Positions 9,027 to 17,989 of a stretch of 64,000 nucleotides of DNA are shown here, in pieces. The DNA comes from Mesorhizobium sp. C432A. GTDB taxonomy: Bacteria; Pseudomonadota; Alphaproteobacteria; Rhizobiales; Rhizobiaceae. The stretch is taken from NCBI RefSeq assembly GCF_030323145.1, contig NZ_CP100470.1, forward strand, positions 4,195,001-4,259,000, read 5' to 3'. The stretch's first letter is position 1. The number at the start of each line of letters is the position of its first letter. The notes below the pieces were generated by a model. The model was not told where the DNA came from and did no database searches. It saw only the letters and a list, made by a program, of their open reading frames with translations. The position numbers and the translations under genes are program-made.

Positions 9027-10065
9027 GAGGTTTTTGACTTGGGCGACCGATGCCTGATCGACATGATGGCGAAGGGCGGAATTCGAGAATAGCGGCCCCG
9101 GATCCAAGCCATCCGGCACGCGCGGCAACAAAGAGGCGATCGAGTTCCGGTGCGAAGAGCGAGGTCCGGGCTCCGCTGGAAGTTGCTACACGTTCGACCG
9201 GCACGAGCCCTTTTGGGCTGCGCTGGACAACGTCGATCACGCCGTCTCCGCAGCTCACATAGATTCGATCGCGCTTGCCGTCGAAGAAAACATCGTCAGC
9301 ATCGCCGCAGGTATCGAGGCTCGCTGTCACCGCACCAGTTGCCGCATCCAGCAAGGCAAGCTTTGCCGGACTGCGGAACACAACTGCAAGCCGGCCCCCC
9401 GCGCTGTCGACCGCCATCGGAAAATTCGCCGCCAAGCCTGGTATTTTCCAGGTAGCCACCTGCTTGCGCGATTTGAGGTCGATGACGGCGATCTGCCCGG
9501 CGTCCGGCACGTTCGCGAACACCTGGCCCGTTTTCGCGTCGAGCTGAAAGCTTTCGGGATGACCGGCCAGCGTTATGTCTTCAAGCTTGGCATGGGTCAC
9601 AGGATCGAGGATGGCCAATCCGCCATCACCATATCCGACAAAAGCATGGCCGGAAGACGGATCGATGCGGACATTGTCCGCATCGTTGCCCAGAGCAGTG
9701 GTCCCCAGCGAGGACATATCTCCTGCATGAAAGAAACGAACGGACCCGTCGCCGCCATTGGCAACGACGATCACGTCCTGATCGGCAAGATATGCGACGC
9801 CCTGCGGCTCCTTCAGGCCGGTGATCCTGTGGAGGATCTTACCGGTCTGAAGGTCGACAACATCGACGCTGTCGTTGCCGAGTTCGGCGACGAACAGTCG
9901 CCCTCCAGCACGATCGATCGCCATGTGATCGATGCGGCCCGAGACGGTTTCGAGCGGGATTGTTCGCTCGAGGATCAGAGGCGGCTCCGCCGCAGCCGGG
10001 CCGACGGAGCATACGGTCAGGGGGATCGTGGCGATAAGCCCAAGGGCCACACTGGCGGCGCGCAC
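8983..10065 (-). CDS. YncE-like beta-propeller protein, secreted
   Basis: Protein of 360 aa from a GTG start 11 bases after the upstream DUF1259 stop. A signal peptide (ALGLIATIPLTVCSVGPAAAEP) is followed by repeated blades such as RIDHMAIDRAGGRLFVAELG, VDLQTGKILHRI and VDSAGGRLAVVF, typical of the YVTN/YncE family. It is probably periplasmic. The propeller seems complete at about residue 330 (GAAILEFRPSP); the last 28 residues are Ser/Arg-rich and overlap the convergent NicO gene, so they may be a recent 3' extension or reflect a lost stop. Function unknown. Confidence 0.75.
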   Translation of the reverse strand: MRAASVALGLIATIPLTVCSVGPAAAEPPLILERTIPLETVSGRIDHMAIDRAGGRLFVAELGNDSVDVVDLQTGKILHRITGLKEPQGVAYLADQDVIVVANGGDGSVRFFHAGDMSSLGTTALGNDADNVRIDPSSGHAFVGYGDGGLAILDPVTHAKLEDITLAGHPESFQLDAKTGQVFANVPDAGQIAVIDLKSRKQVATWKIPGLAANFPMAVDSAGGRLAVVFRSPAKLALLDAATGAVTASLDTCGDADDVFFDGKRDRIYVSCGDGVIDVVQRSPKGLVPVERVATSSGARTSLFAPELDRLFVAARAGWLGSGAAILEFRPSPSCRSGIGRPSQKPLSSTRSATRLRQLE

Positions 10066-10076
10066 TGGACCCGACC

Positions 10077-10979
10077 CTAGCTGTTCGCGAGGTTCATCTT
10101 GTCGAGAGCCGCCTTGAGGCCGCGCGCAAGCTTGGCGGCGTCGTCATTCGCCCAGAAATGCATGAAGAAGAGCCGCGGCTGCTCATCGATCATGTGGCTA
10201 TGCAGTGCCGTGATCTCGATGCCGCTGTCTTGCAAGGCTTTGATGACTGGATTGACCTCCGATGAGATCAGTACAAAATCGCCCGTGATCGCCGCCTTGC
10301 CTCCTCCGGTCGGTTGGAAGTTGATGCCAATGGCGGTACCCATCGACGCTGGTACCGTCATGCCGCCGTCGGTGATCGTTTCGGCTCGTGGGATGGTGAA
10401 CTGATAAACGCCGCCATTGGCCTTGCCTTTATGACCAATAGCCTTGTCGACGGCCGCCGTGTCGAACTCGATCTGCTGGGTGGCGGGTTGCGGCTGTGCG
10501 GCACCGGACGCGGCAGTCTCCATCGGTGTCTTGCTCAGCGCCAACCCGGCATGAAGCGCTGTGGCCAGCATGGCCGGGTCGCCCTGGCCGAAGACGTGCA
10601 TGAAGAGGGTCATTGGCTCCGCGCGCAGCAAATGGTTGTGCAATGCAGTGATCTCGATCCCACCTTCTTGAAGCTTCTTCATGACCGGGTTCACCTCGTC
10701 CTGCGTGAGAACGATGTCACCCATGACCATTGCCTGATTCCCCATTGGTTCGAACGCTATCCAGCCTCCGAGGGCAAATCCTGGCTTCAGCGATACGCCA
10801 TCGAGCGAAACTTTCAGGTCGGTTCGTGGCAAGCCAACTCTATAGACGCCGTCGGCCTGCGTGGTTCCTCCTTTGCCCAGCGCCTTTCCGACTTGACTCC
10901 AATCGGGATTGGCGGCGAACGAGGGGGTGACGAGAGTTGCGGCGGCAATGAGAACTGCCAGGCGGGTAAGTAGTGTCAT
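10077..10979 (-). CDS. DUF1259 (LppY/LpqO-like) tandem-domain secreted protein
   Basis: Protein of 300 aa with a Sec signal peptide (LLTRLAVLIAAATLVTPSFA). Two related halves follow, each with the DUF1259 signatures: first GGWIAFEPMGNQAMVMGDIVLTQDEVNPVMKKL...ITALHNH, then GINFQPTGGGKAAITGDFVLISSEVNPVIKAL...ITALHSH. The conserved HNH/HSH histidines and MHVFG/MHFWA motifs are present in both. It is preceded by a GAGGA ribosome-binding sequence and followed directly by the beta-propeller gene, forming a two-gene operon. Biochemical role not established. Confidence 0.8.
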   Translation of the reverse strand: MTLLTRLAVLIAAATLVTPSFAANPDWSQVGKALGKGGTTQADGVYRVGLPRTDLKVSLDGVSLKPGFALGGWIAFEPMGNQAMVMGDIVLTQDEVNPVMKKLQEGGIEITALHNHLLRAEPMTLFMHVFGQGDPAMLATALHAGLALSKTPMETAASGAAQPQPATQQIEFDTAAVDKAIGHKGKANGGVYQFTIPRAETITDGGMTVPASMGTAIGINFQPTGGGKAAITGDFVLISSEVNPVIKALQDSGIEITALHSHMIDEQPRLFFMHFWANDDAAKLARGLKAALDKMNLANS

Positions 10980-11098
10980 AGCGGTATTCCTCTTTCTTCA
11001 CTGTGAATCGATCAGTCGGCCGTGATCCTCGGCATTTGGGTTGGTTTCGCCGTCGCCGTGCCACTAGGGACAGGTGCGGTACTCGACGGCTGGATTGG

Positions 11099-12379
11099 TT
11101 ACGGCGTATCCGCCATCACCTGCGCTGTGGCAGGATGCGGGCCACCCTTCGGCAGGACTGCCGAGACGATGCTGGTCGGGAGCGGCAGCGGCCGCTCGAA
11201 AATGCCGAGGAACGGCATCACGACCAGGAAGTGGAAGAAGTAATAGAACGTGCCAACGCGGCCGATGAGAACGAAAAGGCCTTCCGGCTTGTTGGCGCCG
11301 ACCCAGCCCAAAACGATGACGTCGATGACCAGGAGCCAGAAGATCCATTTGTATATTGGCCGGAAGCGGGCACTGCGGACCTTCGATGTATCCAGCCAGG
11401 GTAGGATGAAGAGGACAGCCACGGCCGAGAACATAGCGATGACGCCGGCAAGCTTGTTCGGGATCGAGCGCAAGATTGCGTAGAACGGCAGGAAATACCA
11501 TTGCGGCACGACCTCGGCGGGCGTTTGCAGTGGATTGGCCGGGATGAAGGCGTCGGTGGAATTCAGATAATTCGGCAGGTAGAAGACGAAGAAGGCGAAT
11601 ACCAGCAGGAACGCCGCCAAGCCGAGCAGGTCTTTGACCGTGTAATAGGGGTGGAAGGGGATGCTATCTCCCGGCCCGTTGCGGTCGATGCCGAGCGGAT
11701 TGTTGGAACCGTGCCGATGCAATGCGACGAGATGCAGCATTACGACGCCGACGATGACGAACGGCAGGAGGTAGTGCAGGGCATAGAAGCGCTGCAGCGT
11801 CGGATTGTCGACGGAGAAGCCGCCCCAAAGCCACGTGACGATGCTCTCTCCGACTACCGGAATTGCGGAGAACAGGTTGGTGATCACCGTTGCGCCCCAA
11901 AACCCCATCTGGCTCCATGGCAGGACATAGCCAAAGAAGGCGGTCGCCATCATCAGCAGCAGGATGACTACCCCCAGCATCCACAACAGCTCGCGCGGTG
12001 CCTTGTACGAGCCGTAATAGAGGCCGCGAAAGATATGGATGTACGTTGCGATGAAGAAGAACGATGCGCCGTTCAGGTGGATGTAGCGGATCATCCATCC
12101 GTAGTTTACGTCGCGCATGATGTGCTCGACGGAGCCGAAGGCGAGCTTCGAATCCGCTGTGTAGTGCATTGCGAGCACCACGCCGGTGAAGATCATGACG
12201 ACCAGCATGAACCCGGCGAGCGAACCGAAATTCCACAAATAGTTCAGATTTCTTGGCGTCGGATAGTCGTTCAATTCATGATTGACGAAGGTGAAAACCG
12301 GCAGTCGGTGGTCAATCCACTGAACCACGCGGCTGCTTGGCTGACGTCCTGTGACGCCCTCATTCGATTGGTCCACCAT
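11099..12379 (-). CDS. stand-alone cytochrome b (bc1-type) with altered Qo motif
   Basis: Membrane protein of 426 aa resembling cytochrome b of the bc1 complex. Helix B carries the haem histidines in RYIHLNG and TYIHIFRG, and helix D those in LHYLLPF and [11 protein letters not shown], with 13 residues between members of each pair. The Qo-site loop reads VVPQWYF instead of the near-universal PEWY (Gln codon at 11501-11503). No Rieske or cytochrome c1 gene is adjacent; instead it lies at the end of a chromate-associated operon with ChrB-C and SOD-rhodanese genes, 14 bases after the former. It may pass electrons from quinol in Cr(VI) response; that is inference. It is unlikely to be the housekeeping fbc gene. 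Confidence 0.85.
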   Translation of the reverse strand: MVDQSNEGVTGRQPSSRVVQWIDHRLPVFTFVNHELNDYPTPRNLNYLWNFGSLAGFMLVVMIFTGVVLAMHYTADSKLAFGSVEHIMRDVNYGWMIRYIHLNGASFFFIATYIHIFRGLYYGSYKAPRELLWMLGVVILLLMMATAFFGYVLPWSQMGFWGATVITNLFSAIPVVGESIVTWLWGGFSVDNPTLQRFYALHYLLPFVIVGVVMLHLVALHRHGSNNPLGIDRNGPGDSIPFHPYYTVKDLLGLAAFLLVFAFFVFYLPNYLNSTDAFIPANPLQTPAEVVPQWYFLPFYAILRSIPNKLAGVIAMFSAVAVLFILPWLDTSKVRSARFRPIYKWIFWLLVIDVIVLGWVGANKPEGLFVLIGRVGTFYYFFHFLVVMPFLGIFERPLPLPTSIVSAVLPKGGPHPATAQVMADTP

Positions 12380-12393
12380 TTCGCATGCTCCGC

Positions 12394-12864
12394 TCAGGCG
12401 GCCGCCGGCTTCGTCGCGGGAGGCCAGCTGTGCGTCTCTGCTTTGCGGCCCGAAGCCCAGGCGTAGAGCGCGTCGTAAATGACGAAGCCGTGCTTGAGCA
12501 CCTCGTGGTCGTCGGGCGTCACGTCCCGCAGTCCCATGGAGATCGCCAGCAGCCCTGCCGACTGCGGCGTGAGATCGTGCCGATCCGTGTCGGCGCCGCG
12601 CACGATCGCGGCAATGGTCACGATGGCCGGGTCGCCCTCGAGACCGTGTTTGGAAACGAAGGTATCGAAGCTGCAGCCGTCGCCGATATGGGTGAATTCG
12701 ACACCAGGCACGTCGTAGGGCGTCGCGCCTGTATCTTGGGCAACACGCATCACCTGATCGGTCGGCACAAAGAGAAACTCAGGTTGCTTGTCGATGAAGC
12801 GCGCAATCAGCCAGGGGCAGGCAATGCGGTCGATGACCGGACGTTCACGGGTAACCCATTTCAT
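12394..12864 (-). CDS. ChrB C-terminal-domain-only protein (chromate resistance)
   Basis: Protein of 156 aa made up solely of the ChrB C-terminal domain: [22 protein letters not shown] matches VTRRDVYVDRIACSWLIRRFID in full-length ChrB encoded at 13945. The shared HIGDGCSFD / HEGDRCSFE segment contains a conserved His and Cys. It lacks the N-terminal DNA-binding half, so a sensory or enzymatic rather than regulatory role is plausible. Its start overlaps the stop of the SOD-rhodanese gene (ATGA) and the cytochrome b gene follows closely, so all three form one operon. Confidence 0.85.
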   Translation of the reverse strand: MKWVTRERPVIDRIACPWLIARFIDKQPEFLFVPTDQVMRVAQDTGATPYDVPGVEFTHIGDGCSFDTFVSKHGLEGDPAIVTIAAIVRGADTDRHDLTPQSAGLLAISMGLRDVTPDDHEVLKHGFVIYDALYAWASGRKAETHSWPPATKPAAA

Positions 12865-13835
12865 GACGCAATCCTTTCTTCGCTCATCACCAGCGGGACG
12901 GTTGGCGCGCCGATCGCATGCCAGGCGGCGATGCCGCCGGAAAGCGCACTTGCATCGATGCCGCGGCGACGCAGTTCGGCGACGGCGTCACCGCTGACCT
13001 GGAAGCCGTAGACGCAATAAACGATGACCGGTCTGTCCCTCGGCAGTTCATCCGCCCAATCGGCGATCTTCTCGGGCGCGCGGACCTTGGCCCCCGGCAA
13101 CATATCGCTGCGTTTTGCCAGATCCTCAGCGAGGCAGACGTCGAGCACGACGAGATCGTCTCCGTGATCGAGACGCGCCCGCAACTCCTCTGGCGCGACC
13201 GTTTGAATGCCGTCATCAGAAACTGGGGGCGCCCAACGGTCCCGTAGAGCGACTGCTCGCTGGTGGCGAGTAGCAACCCGCTCCCAATGGATGTTCTTCA
13301 TGAAGGCGTCGACATAGGCGCCGGCCTTGGCGCCGAAATCGAGGTGGTAGGCATGTTCGTACATGTCGAGCGCGAGGATCGGGACGCCGCCGGCGAGACA
13401 GTTGGTATGGTCCGCTGCCCATTGGATCGTCAGCCGATCGCGGCGCTCCGACCAGGTCAGCAAGGTCCATCCCGAACCGCCGGCTTGCGCCTTCGCACAA
13501 GCCATGAACTTGGTGCGCCATGCTGCCACGCTGCCGAAGTCGCGCTCAAGAGCAGCAGCGAGATCGCCTCCGGCATCGCCTGAGCCTCCGAGCCCATCGA
13601 AATAGATTTCGTGCAGGATCGCTGAATTGGCGGCGACCAATTCTTCGCGCTTCAGCCCGTTGATGTCGAAGACGGGTGCTGCGCTCCAATCGAGTTCGTC
13701 GAGCCGCCGTTCGATGGCGTTGAGACGACGAACGGCACCGCCGTAATTGTTTTCGTAGTGGCTTGCCAACAGCCGCTCGGATAGGCCGACGAGGCGAGGC
13801 GGCTTGAACGGCAGCGGCATGATCTGGTGTGGCAT
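12861..13835 (-). CDS. Fe/Mn superoxide dismutase fused to a rhodanese domain (ChrC-ChrE-like)
   Basis: About 324 aa from the ATG at 13835; the frame is open further upstream to 13916, but the SOD fold starts with LPFKPPRLVGLSERLLASHYENNYGG. Residues about 1-200 are an Fe/Mn SOD with the metal ligands expected at H in SHYENNY, H in AILHEIYF, and D/H in LALDMYEHAYHLDFG. Residues about 225-320 are a rhodanese domain with catalytic-loop YCVYGFQVS (Cys present). In Cupriavidus chr loci, ChrC (SOD) and ChrE (rhodanese) are separate genes; here they are fused. It leads the left arm of the divergent chromate locus and would detoxify superoxide from Cr(VI) cycling. Confidence 0.88.
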   Translation of the reverse strand: MPHQIMPLPFKPPRLVGLSERLLASHYENNYGGAVRRLNAIERRLDELDWSAAPVFDINGLKREELVAANSAILHEIYFDGLGGSGDAGGDLAAALERDFGSVAAWRTKFMACAKAQAGGSGWTLLTWSERRDRLTIQWAADHTNCLAGGVPILALDMYEHAYHLDFGAKAGAYVDAFMKNIHWERVATRHQRAVALRDRWAPPVSDDGIQTVAPEELRARLDHGDDLVVLDVCLAEDLAKRSDMLPGAKVRAPEKIADWADELPRDRPVIVYCVYGFQVSGDAVAELRRRGIDASALSGGIAAWHAIGAPTVPLVMSEERIAS

Positions 13836-13896
13836 CGGTTTCCCCACTCTGCGGCACGGCCCATCCGTGAGGAGGCGAACGCTATGCCTGAATGTA

Positions 13897-13918
13897 AAAT
13901 GATACAAGTGTTGCATTT
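13897..13918. promoter_or_regulatory. 22-bp palindrome, candidate ChrB operator
   Basis: Between the divergent SOD-rhodanese and chrB genes lies a palindrome with blocks AAATG, ACA, TGT and CATTT separated by two-base gaps, symmetric about 13907/13908. It ends 26 bases before the chrB ATG and starts about 61 bases upstream of the SOD start. Its position fits an operator through which the ChrB-type regulator represses both arms. The assignment to ChrB is inference. Confidence 0.6.
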
Positions 13919-13944
13919 GGCCTTGTTCGTGATACGGTTCACTT

Positions 13945-14922
13945 ATGAGTGAGGGGCAATCGCAGGAGCAGCGCTGGCTGCTGCTGATCCATCAACTGCC
14001 AAGCAAGCCCGCCTACTTCCGGGTGAAGATCTGGCGACGGTTGCAAGGCATCGGCGCGGTCGCAGTCAAAAGCACCGTTTACGCCCTGCCGGCCAATGCC
14101 GAGATGCAGGAGGATTTCGAATGGCTTCTCAAGGAGATCGTCGCTGGCGGCGGCGAAGCGATGATGTGCGAGGCGCGCCTCGTCGATGGTTTGTCCGACA
14201 CCCAGGTCCGGGCGCTCTTCGACGCCTCCCGTGACGCCGATTATGCAGAGATCGTCGAGGAAGCGCGCGCTCTGGCCGCAGCAATCAAGACCGACGCGAC
14301 AGCGGAAAAATATGCGGAAGCGCGTCCGCAACTCGGCCGCTTGCGCAAGCGGCTCGCGGACGTCGTGACGATCGACTTCTTCGGCGCCAACGGCCGTCTC
14401 GCCAGCGAGGGACTGATCGCCGAGCTCGAGGCACAGCTTATAGAGGACAAGGCCATGACCAAGGAACCGAAGAAGGCGTCCGAGCCGAGCGAGCTCAAGG
14501 GCCGGATTTGGGTCACGCGCCGGGACGTGTACGTCGACCGGATCGCCTGCAGCTGGCTGATCCGTCGCTTTATCGATGCCGATGCGATCATTCGCTTCGT
14601 GGCGGGCAAGGGATACGTGCCGAACGAGGGGGAATTGCGCTTCGACATGTTCGAGGGCGAAATCACCCATGAAGGCGACCGCTGCAGCTTTGAGGTGCTG
14701 CTTACCCGGGCCGGAATGAACGATCCGGCACTGCAGGCCATCGCCGAAATCGTCCATGACATCGACCTCAAGGACGGGAAGTTCGGCCGCGAGGAGGCAA
14801 CGGGCATTGCCAGCCTGATCGCCGGCATCGCCATGGCGAACGAGAGCGACGAGCAACGGATCGCGCAGGGCGCTCCTGTCTTCGACAACCTCTATCAGTA
14901 TTTCCGCAAGAAACGCGGATGA
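13945..14922 (+). CDS. chrB: chromate resistance regulator ChrB
   Basis: Protein of 325 aa with the two-part ChrB architecture. The N-terminal half (about 1-160) begins RWLLLIHQLPSKPAYFRVKIWRRLQGIGAV, the typical winged-helix-like ChrB N-terminus. The C-terminal half (about 185-325) is the ChrB-C domain with RIACSWLIRRF and HEGDRCSFE. In other alphaproteobacteria ChrB is a chromate-responsive repressor of chrA; that role is assumed here. It overlaps chrA by four bases (ATGA) and is divergent from the SOD-rhodanese operon. Confidence 0.92.
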   Translation: MSEGQSQEQRWLLLIHQLPSKPAYFRVKIWRRLQGIGAVAVKSTVYALPANAEMQEDFEWLLKEIVAGGGEAMMCEARLVDGLSDTQVRALFDASRDADYAEIVEEARALAAAIKTDATAEKYAEARPQLGRLRKRLADVVTIDFFGANGRLASEGLIAELEAQLIEDKAMTKEPKKASEPSELKGRIWVTRRDVYVDRIACSWLIRRFIDADAIIRFVAGKGYVPNEGELRFDMFEGEITHEGDRCSFEVLLTRAGMNDPALQAIAEIVHDIDLKDGKFGREEATGIASLIAGIAMANESDEQRIAQGAPVFDNLYQYFRKKRG

Positions 14923-16355
14923 CCGTCAGGACCCAAGCAATGGCCGATCTAGCGCAGCCCATCGCGACCCAGCCGCAGTCGGCCGAAACCCACGACCATG
15001 GCATTTCGTTTGCCGCCGCCATGCGGGTGTGGGCTCGCGTGGCAATGCTCAGTTTCGGCGGCCCGGCCGGCCAGATCGCCATGATGCACAGGATCATCGT
15101 GGAAGAAAAACGCTGGATCGGCGAGACCAGATTCCTGCATGCGCTCAACTACTGCACCCTGCTGCCCGGTCCGGAGGCGCAGCAATTGGCCATCTATATC
15201 GGCTGGCTTATGCACAAGACCAAAGGTGGTCTCGTCGCCGGAATCTTGTTCGTGCTTCCAGGCGCGATCGCCATCATGGCGCTCAGCTGGATTTACGCAA
15301 TCATCGGCAACGTCGGCGCCGTCCCGGCGCTCTTCTTCGGCCTGAAGGCTGCAGTTCTGGCCATCGTTCTCGAAGCGGTCCTGCGGATCGGCAGGCGGGC
15401 GCTCAGGAACAACGTGATGGTAGGCCTCGCTGCAGCAGCCTTCATTGCCTTGTTCTTCTTCCAGGCGCCGTTTCCGCTGGTCATCCTGGTCGCGGCTGTG
15501 ATCGGTTACGCCGGCGGCAAGATGGGTTGGGCTGCATTCCAGACAGGCAACGGACACGGCAAGCTTGGCGGCACCCAGGTTAATGATGCCGACTCGGCAC
15601 TTGGCGAAGGGGTGCCGGCTCATGCACGGCCATCCGCCCGGTGGTGGTTCGAGGTCGCCGGGGTGGGATTGCTGCTGTGGTTGGTCCCGGTCCTCGGGCT
15701 GCTTGTATTCCTTGGGCAAGGCAACGTCTTCACCGACATCGCGATCTTCTTTTCCAAGATGGCAGTGGTCACCTTTGGCGGTGCCTATGCGGTGCTTGCC
15801 TATGTCGCCCAGCAAGGCGTTGAACATTATGGCTGGCTCAAGCCGGGGGAGATGCTGGACGGCCTCGGCATGGCAGAAACGACACCCGGTCCGCTGATCA
15901 TGGTCACCCAGTTTGTCGGTTTCATGGGAGCTTACCGGGCACCGGGCGTGCTTAATTCGTTGGTCGCCGGAACGCTCGGCGGCCTTCTGACGACGTGGGT
16001 GACCTTCGTCCCGTGTTTTCTCTGGATCTTTCTCGGCGCGCCGTACATAGAGTCGATGCGCAGCAACAAGGCCTTGTCAGCGGCGCTGTCGACCATCACG
16101 GCAGCGGTGGTTGGAGTGATCTTGAACCTGGCGGTGTGGTTCGCGCTTCACGTGCTGTTCCGCGAGCTGCGTGAGGTCAGCTGGCTGGGCATGACGCTGG
16201 ACGTTCCCGTGTTCAACTCCATCAACCTGCCGTCTCTGGTGCTGACGCTCGGGGCGCTGCTGGCGGTATTCCGTTTCAAGATCGGTATGATCCCAGTGCT
16301 CGCCGCATGCTCGATCCTCGGCTTACTGTACGGGGTGGCCAGCGGATCGATTTAA
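14919..16355 (+). CDS. chrA: chromate efflux transporter ChrA
   Basis: Inner-membrane protein of 478 aa, the size of long-chain CHR proteins, with two CHR domains. The first domain shows LSFGGPAGQIAMMH and the LLPGPEAQQLAIYIG motif. The second shows VTFGGAYAVLAYV and ETTPGPLIMVTQFVGF. ChrA exports chromate from the cytoplasm. The ATG overlaps the chrB stop; an internal ATG at 14940 is a possible alternative start. It is followed 38 bases later by an MFS gene that probably belongs to the same operon. Confidence 0.94.
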   Translation: MTVRTQAMADLAQPIATQPQSAETHDHGISFAAAMRVWARVAMLSFGGPAGQIAMMHRIIVEEKRWIGETRFLHALNYCTLLPGPEAQQLAIYIGWLMHKTKGGLVAGILFVLPGAIAIMALSWIYAIIGNVGAVPALFFGLKAAVLAIVLEAVLRIGRRALRNNVMVGLAAAAFIALFFFQAPFPLVILVAAVIGYAGGKMGWAAFQTGNGHGKLGGTQVNDADSALGEGVPAHARPSARWWFEVAGVGLLLWLVPVLGLLVFLGQGNVFTDIAIFFSKMAVVTFGGAYAVLAYVAQQGVEHYGWLKPGEMLDGLGMAETTPGPLIMVTQFVGFMGAYRAPGVLNSLVAGTLGGLLTTWVTFVPCFLWIFLGAPYIESMRSNKALSAALSTITAAVVGVILNLAVWFALHVLFRELREVSWLGMTLDVPVFNSINLPSLVLTLGALLAVFRFKIGMIPVLAACSILGLLYGVASGSI

Positions 16356-16393
16356 GCTGTGCGGTCGGCGTAATCATTCACCGGGAGGCATTC

Positions 16394-17671
16394 TTGACAG
16401 CCCAAAGGCCGATGCATGCTTTGCGCGAACCGGCTGCAAGACGGCGGTTTGCACTCCTGCCTTCCGGTGCCGGGCCGGCAGCCACGTACCTGCTGACTTC
16501 GAGGGGGTTACGGGCGTTCGGTGATGGACTGGTCAGTCTCCTGCTTCCCGCCTATTTGGCCGCGCTCGGCTTCAACGCTTTCGAGATCGGGACACTCGCA
16601 ACGGCGACGCTCGCGGGTTCGGCGGCGCTCACCTTGGCAGTCGGGTTTGTCGCGCACCATTTCTCCCGCCGCTCTCTGCTGATTGCAGCCGCCGTCCTGA
16701 TGGTCGTCACGGGGATCGCCTTCGCGTTGGTTCACGATTTCTGGCCGCTGCTCCTTATCGCATTCGTCGGAACGCTGAACCCATCCTCGGGCGACGTCAG
16801 TGTGTTTCTGCCGCTGGAGCACGCGCAACTCGCTCACAGCGTCACTGATCGCGACCGCACCGCGCTCTTTGCACGCTACAGTCTCGTCGGTTCACTTGTT
16901 GGGGCCGTCGGGGCTCTGGCGGCTGGCGTCCCCGACCTACTCCGCCAGATTGTCGACCTGGACATCAAGCAAGCTCTCCAGATCGCCTTCCTGCTTTATG
17001 CCTTTCTGGGAGTAGGAGCGCTGCTCCTTTATCGGCAACTGCCGGACGAGCCGCTCGATGCTGGTGCGGTACCGGCAGAGCCATTGCGCAAGTCTCGAGC
17101 CATCGTCCTCACGCTCGCTGCGCTCTTCAGCCTTGATGCCTTTGCGGGAGGCTTCGTGGTCCAGTCATTGTTGGCTCTGTGGCTTTTCCAACAGTTCGGC
17201 CTATCACTCGCTGCCACGGGTGCGATCTTCTTCTTGACGGGCATCCTGTCGGCCGGGTCGTATCTGGTGGCAGTGCAAATCTCCAAACGGATCGGGCTCG
17301 TAAACACCATGGTGTTTACGCACCTGCCGTCCAGTCTTTGCCTTTTGCTCATTCCCTTCATGCCGAGCCTGGGGCCGGTCATTGTCCTTCTGCTGATCAG
17401 GAGCGCGTTGTCGCAGATGGATGTACCGACCCGCACCTCCTACGTCATGGCTGTGGTGACGCCGGGTGAGCGAGCCGCGGCGGCGAGTGTCACCGCTGTG
17501 CCTCGCAGCCTCGCGGCGGCCGCCAGTCCGATGCTTGCCGGCTCGCTACTCGCAATTTCCGGTTTCGGTTGGCCGCTGCTCATCGCGGGCGCCTTGAAAA
17601 TTGTCTACGACATCCTTCTGCTTACAATGTTCCGTAAGGTTCGTCCGCCAGAGGAACGTCGGGATGGTTAG
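16394..17671 (+). CDS. MFS transporter linked to chrBA
   Basis: Major facilitator of about 425 aa with 12 predicted hydrophobic segments (for example LLTSRGLRAFGDGLVSLLLPAYLAAL near the N-terminus). The TTG at 16394 is chosen because GGGAGG lies 5 bases upstream; an ATG at 16412 is an alternative, and the frame is open further upstream into the end of chrA. The loop after helix 4 contains LNPSSGDVSVFLPLEHAQL, as in a family of MFS proteins often found with chromate genes. Substrate unknown; co-transcription with chrA is likely from spacing. Confidence 0.8.
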   Translation: MTAQRPMHALREPAARRRFALLPSGAGPAATYLLTSRGLRAFGDGLVSLLLPAYLAALGFNAFEIGTLATATLAGSAALTLAVGFVAHHFSRRSLLIAAAVLMVVTGIAFALVHDFWPLLLIAFVGTLNPSSGDVSVFLPLEHAQLAHSVTDRDRTALFARYSLVGSLVGAVGALAAGVPDLLRQIVDLDIKQALQIAFLLYAFLGVGALLLYRQLPDEPLDAGAVPAEPLRKSRAIVLTLAALFSLDAFAGGFVVQSLLALWLFQQFGLSLAATGAIFFLTGILSAGSYLVAVQISKRIGLVNTMVFTHLPSSLCLLLIPFMPSLGPVIVLLLIRSALSQMDVPTRTSYVMAVVTPGERAAAASVTAVPRSLAAAASPMLAGSLLAISGFGWPLLIAGALKIVYDILLLTMFRKVRPPEERRDG

Positions 17672-17764
17672 TAGCCGCCGCCGCAAGTGCCTTGCCTGAC
17701 TTGGCAACGACAAGCGAAATGATGACCGTGCGCTGCCCGTGAGGATGTCGGCCTCAGTCGAGAA

Positions 17765-17980
17765 TTAGGCCTGCCACGGCCACTTTGCGCATTCCTTCCG
17801 AACCTGCGCAGGGCTCAGACCCAAGTCTGCCAGCTGATGATCTTCAAGTTCGGCCAGTTGTGCCCGTTGGCGACGGATTTCGATCCAGCGCGCCACCGAT
17901 GCCATCGAGCGCACTAAATTTTCCATGACGCGATAGGCACTTGCCTGTGGCGATGAACGCCTCGGCGTCTCAATCAACAT
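17765..17980 (-). CDS. DUF1127 small protein
   Basis: Protein of 71 aa; residues about 33-68 form the DUF1127 domain (RRQRAQLAELEDHQLADLGLSPAQV), with the acidic-hydrophobic helix pair characteristic of this rhizobial family. An AAGGA ribosome-binding sequence precedes the ATG. Short DUF1127 proteins in Agrobacterium have been tied to RNA turnover and phosphate/carbon control; the role of this one is unknown. It is divergent from a GcvA-type LysR gene, a common arrangement. Confidence 0.82.
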   Translation of the reverse strand: MLIETPRRSSPQASAYRVMENLVRSMASVARWIEIRRQRAQLAELEDHQLADLGLSPAQVRKECAKWPWQA

Positions 17981-17989
17981 TTCTCATCC

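Noticed and set aside
8983..9080. Frameshift at the 3' end of the beta-propeller gene
   Set aside because: The tail is odd, but there is no alternative frame with better sequence, so it is noted only as a possible extension.
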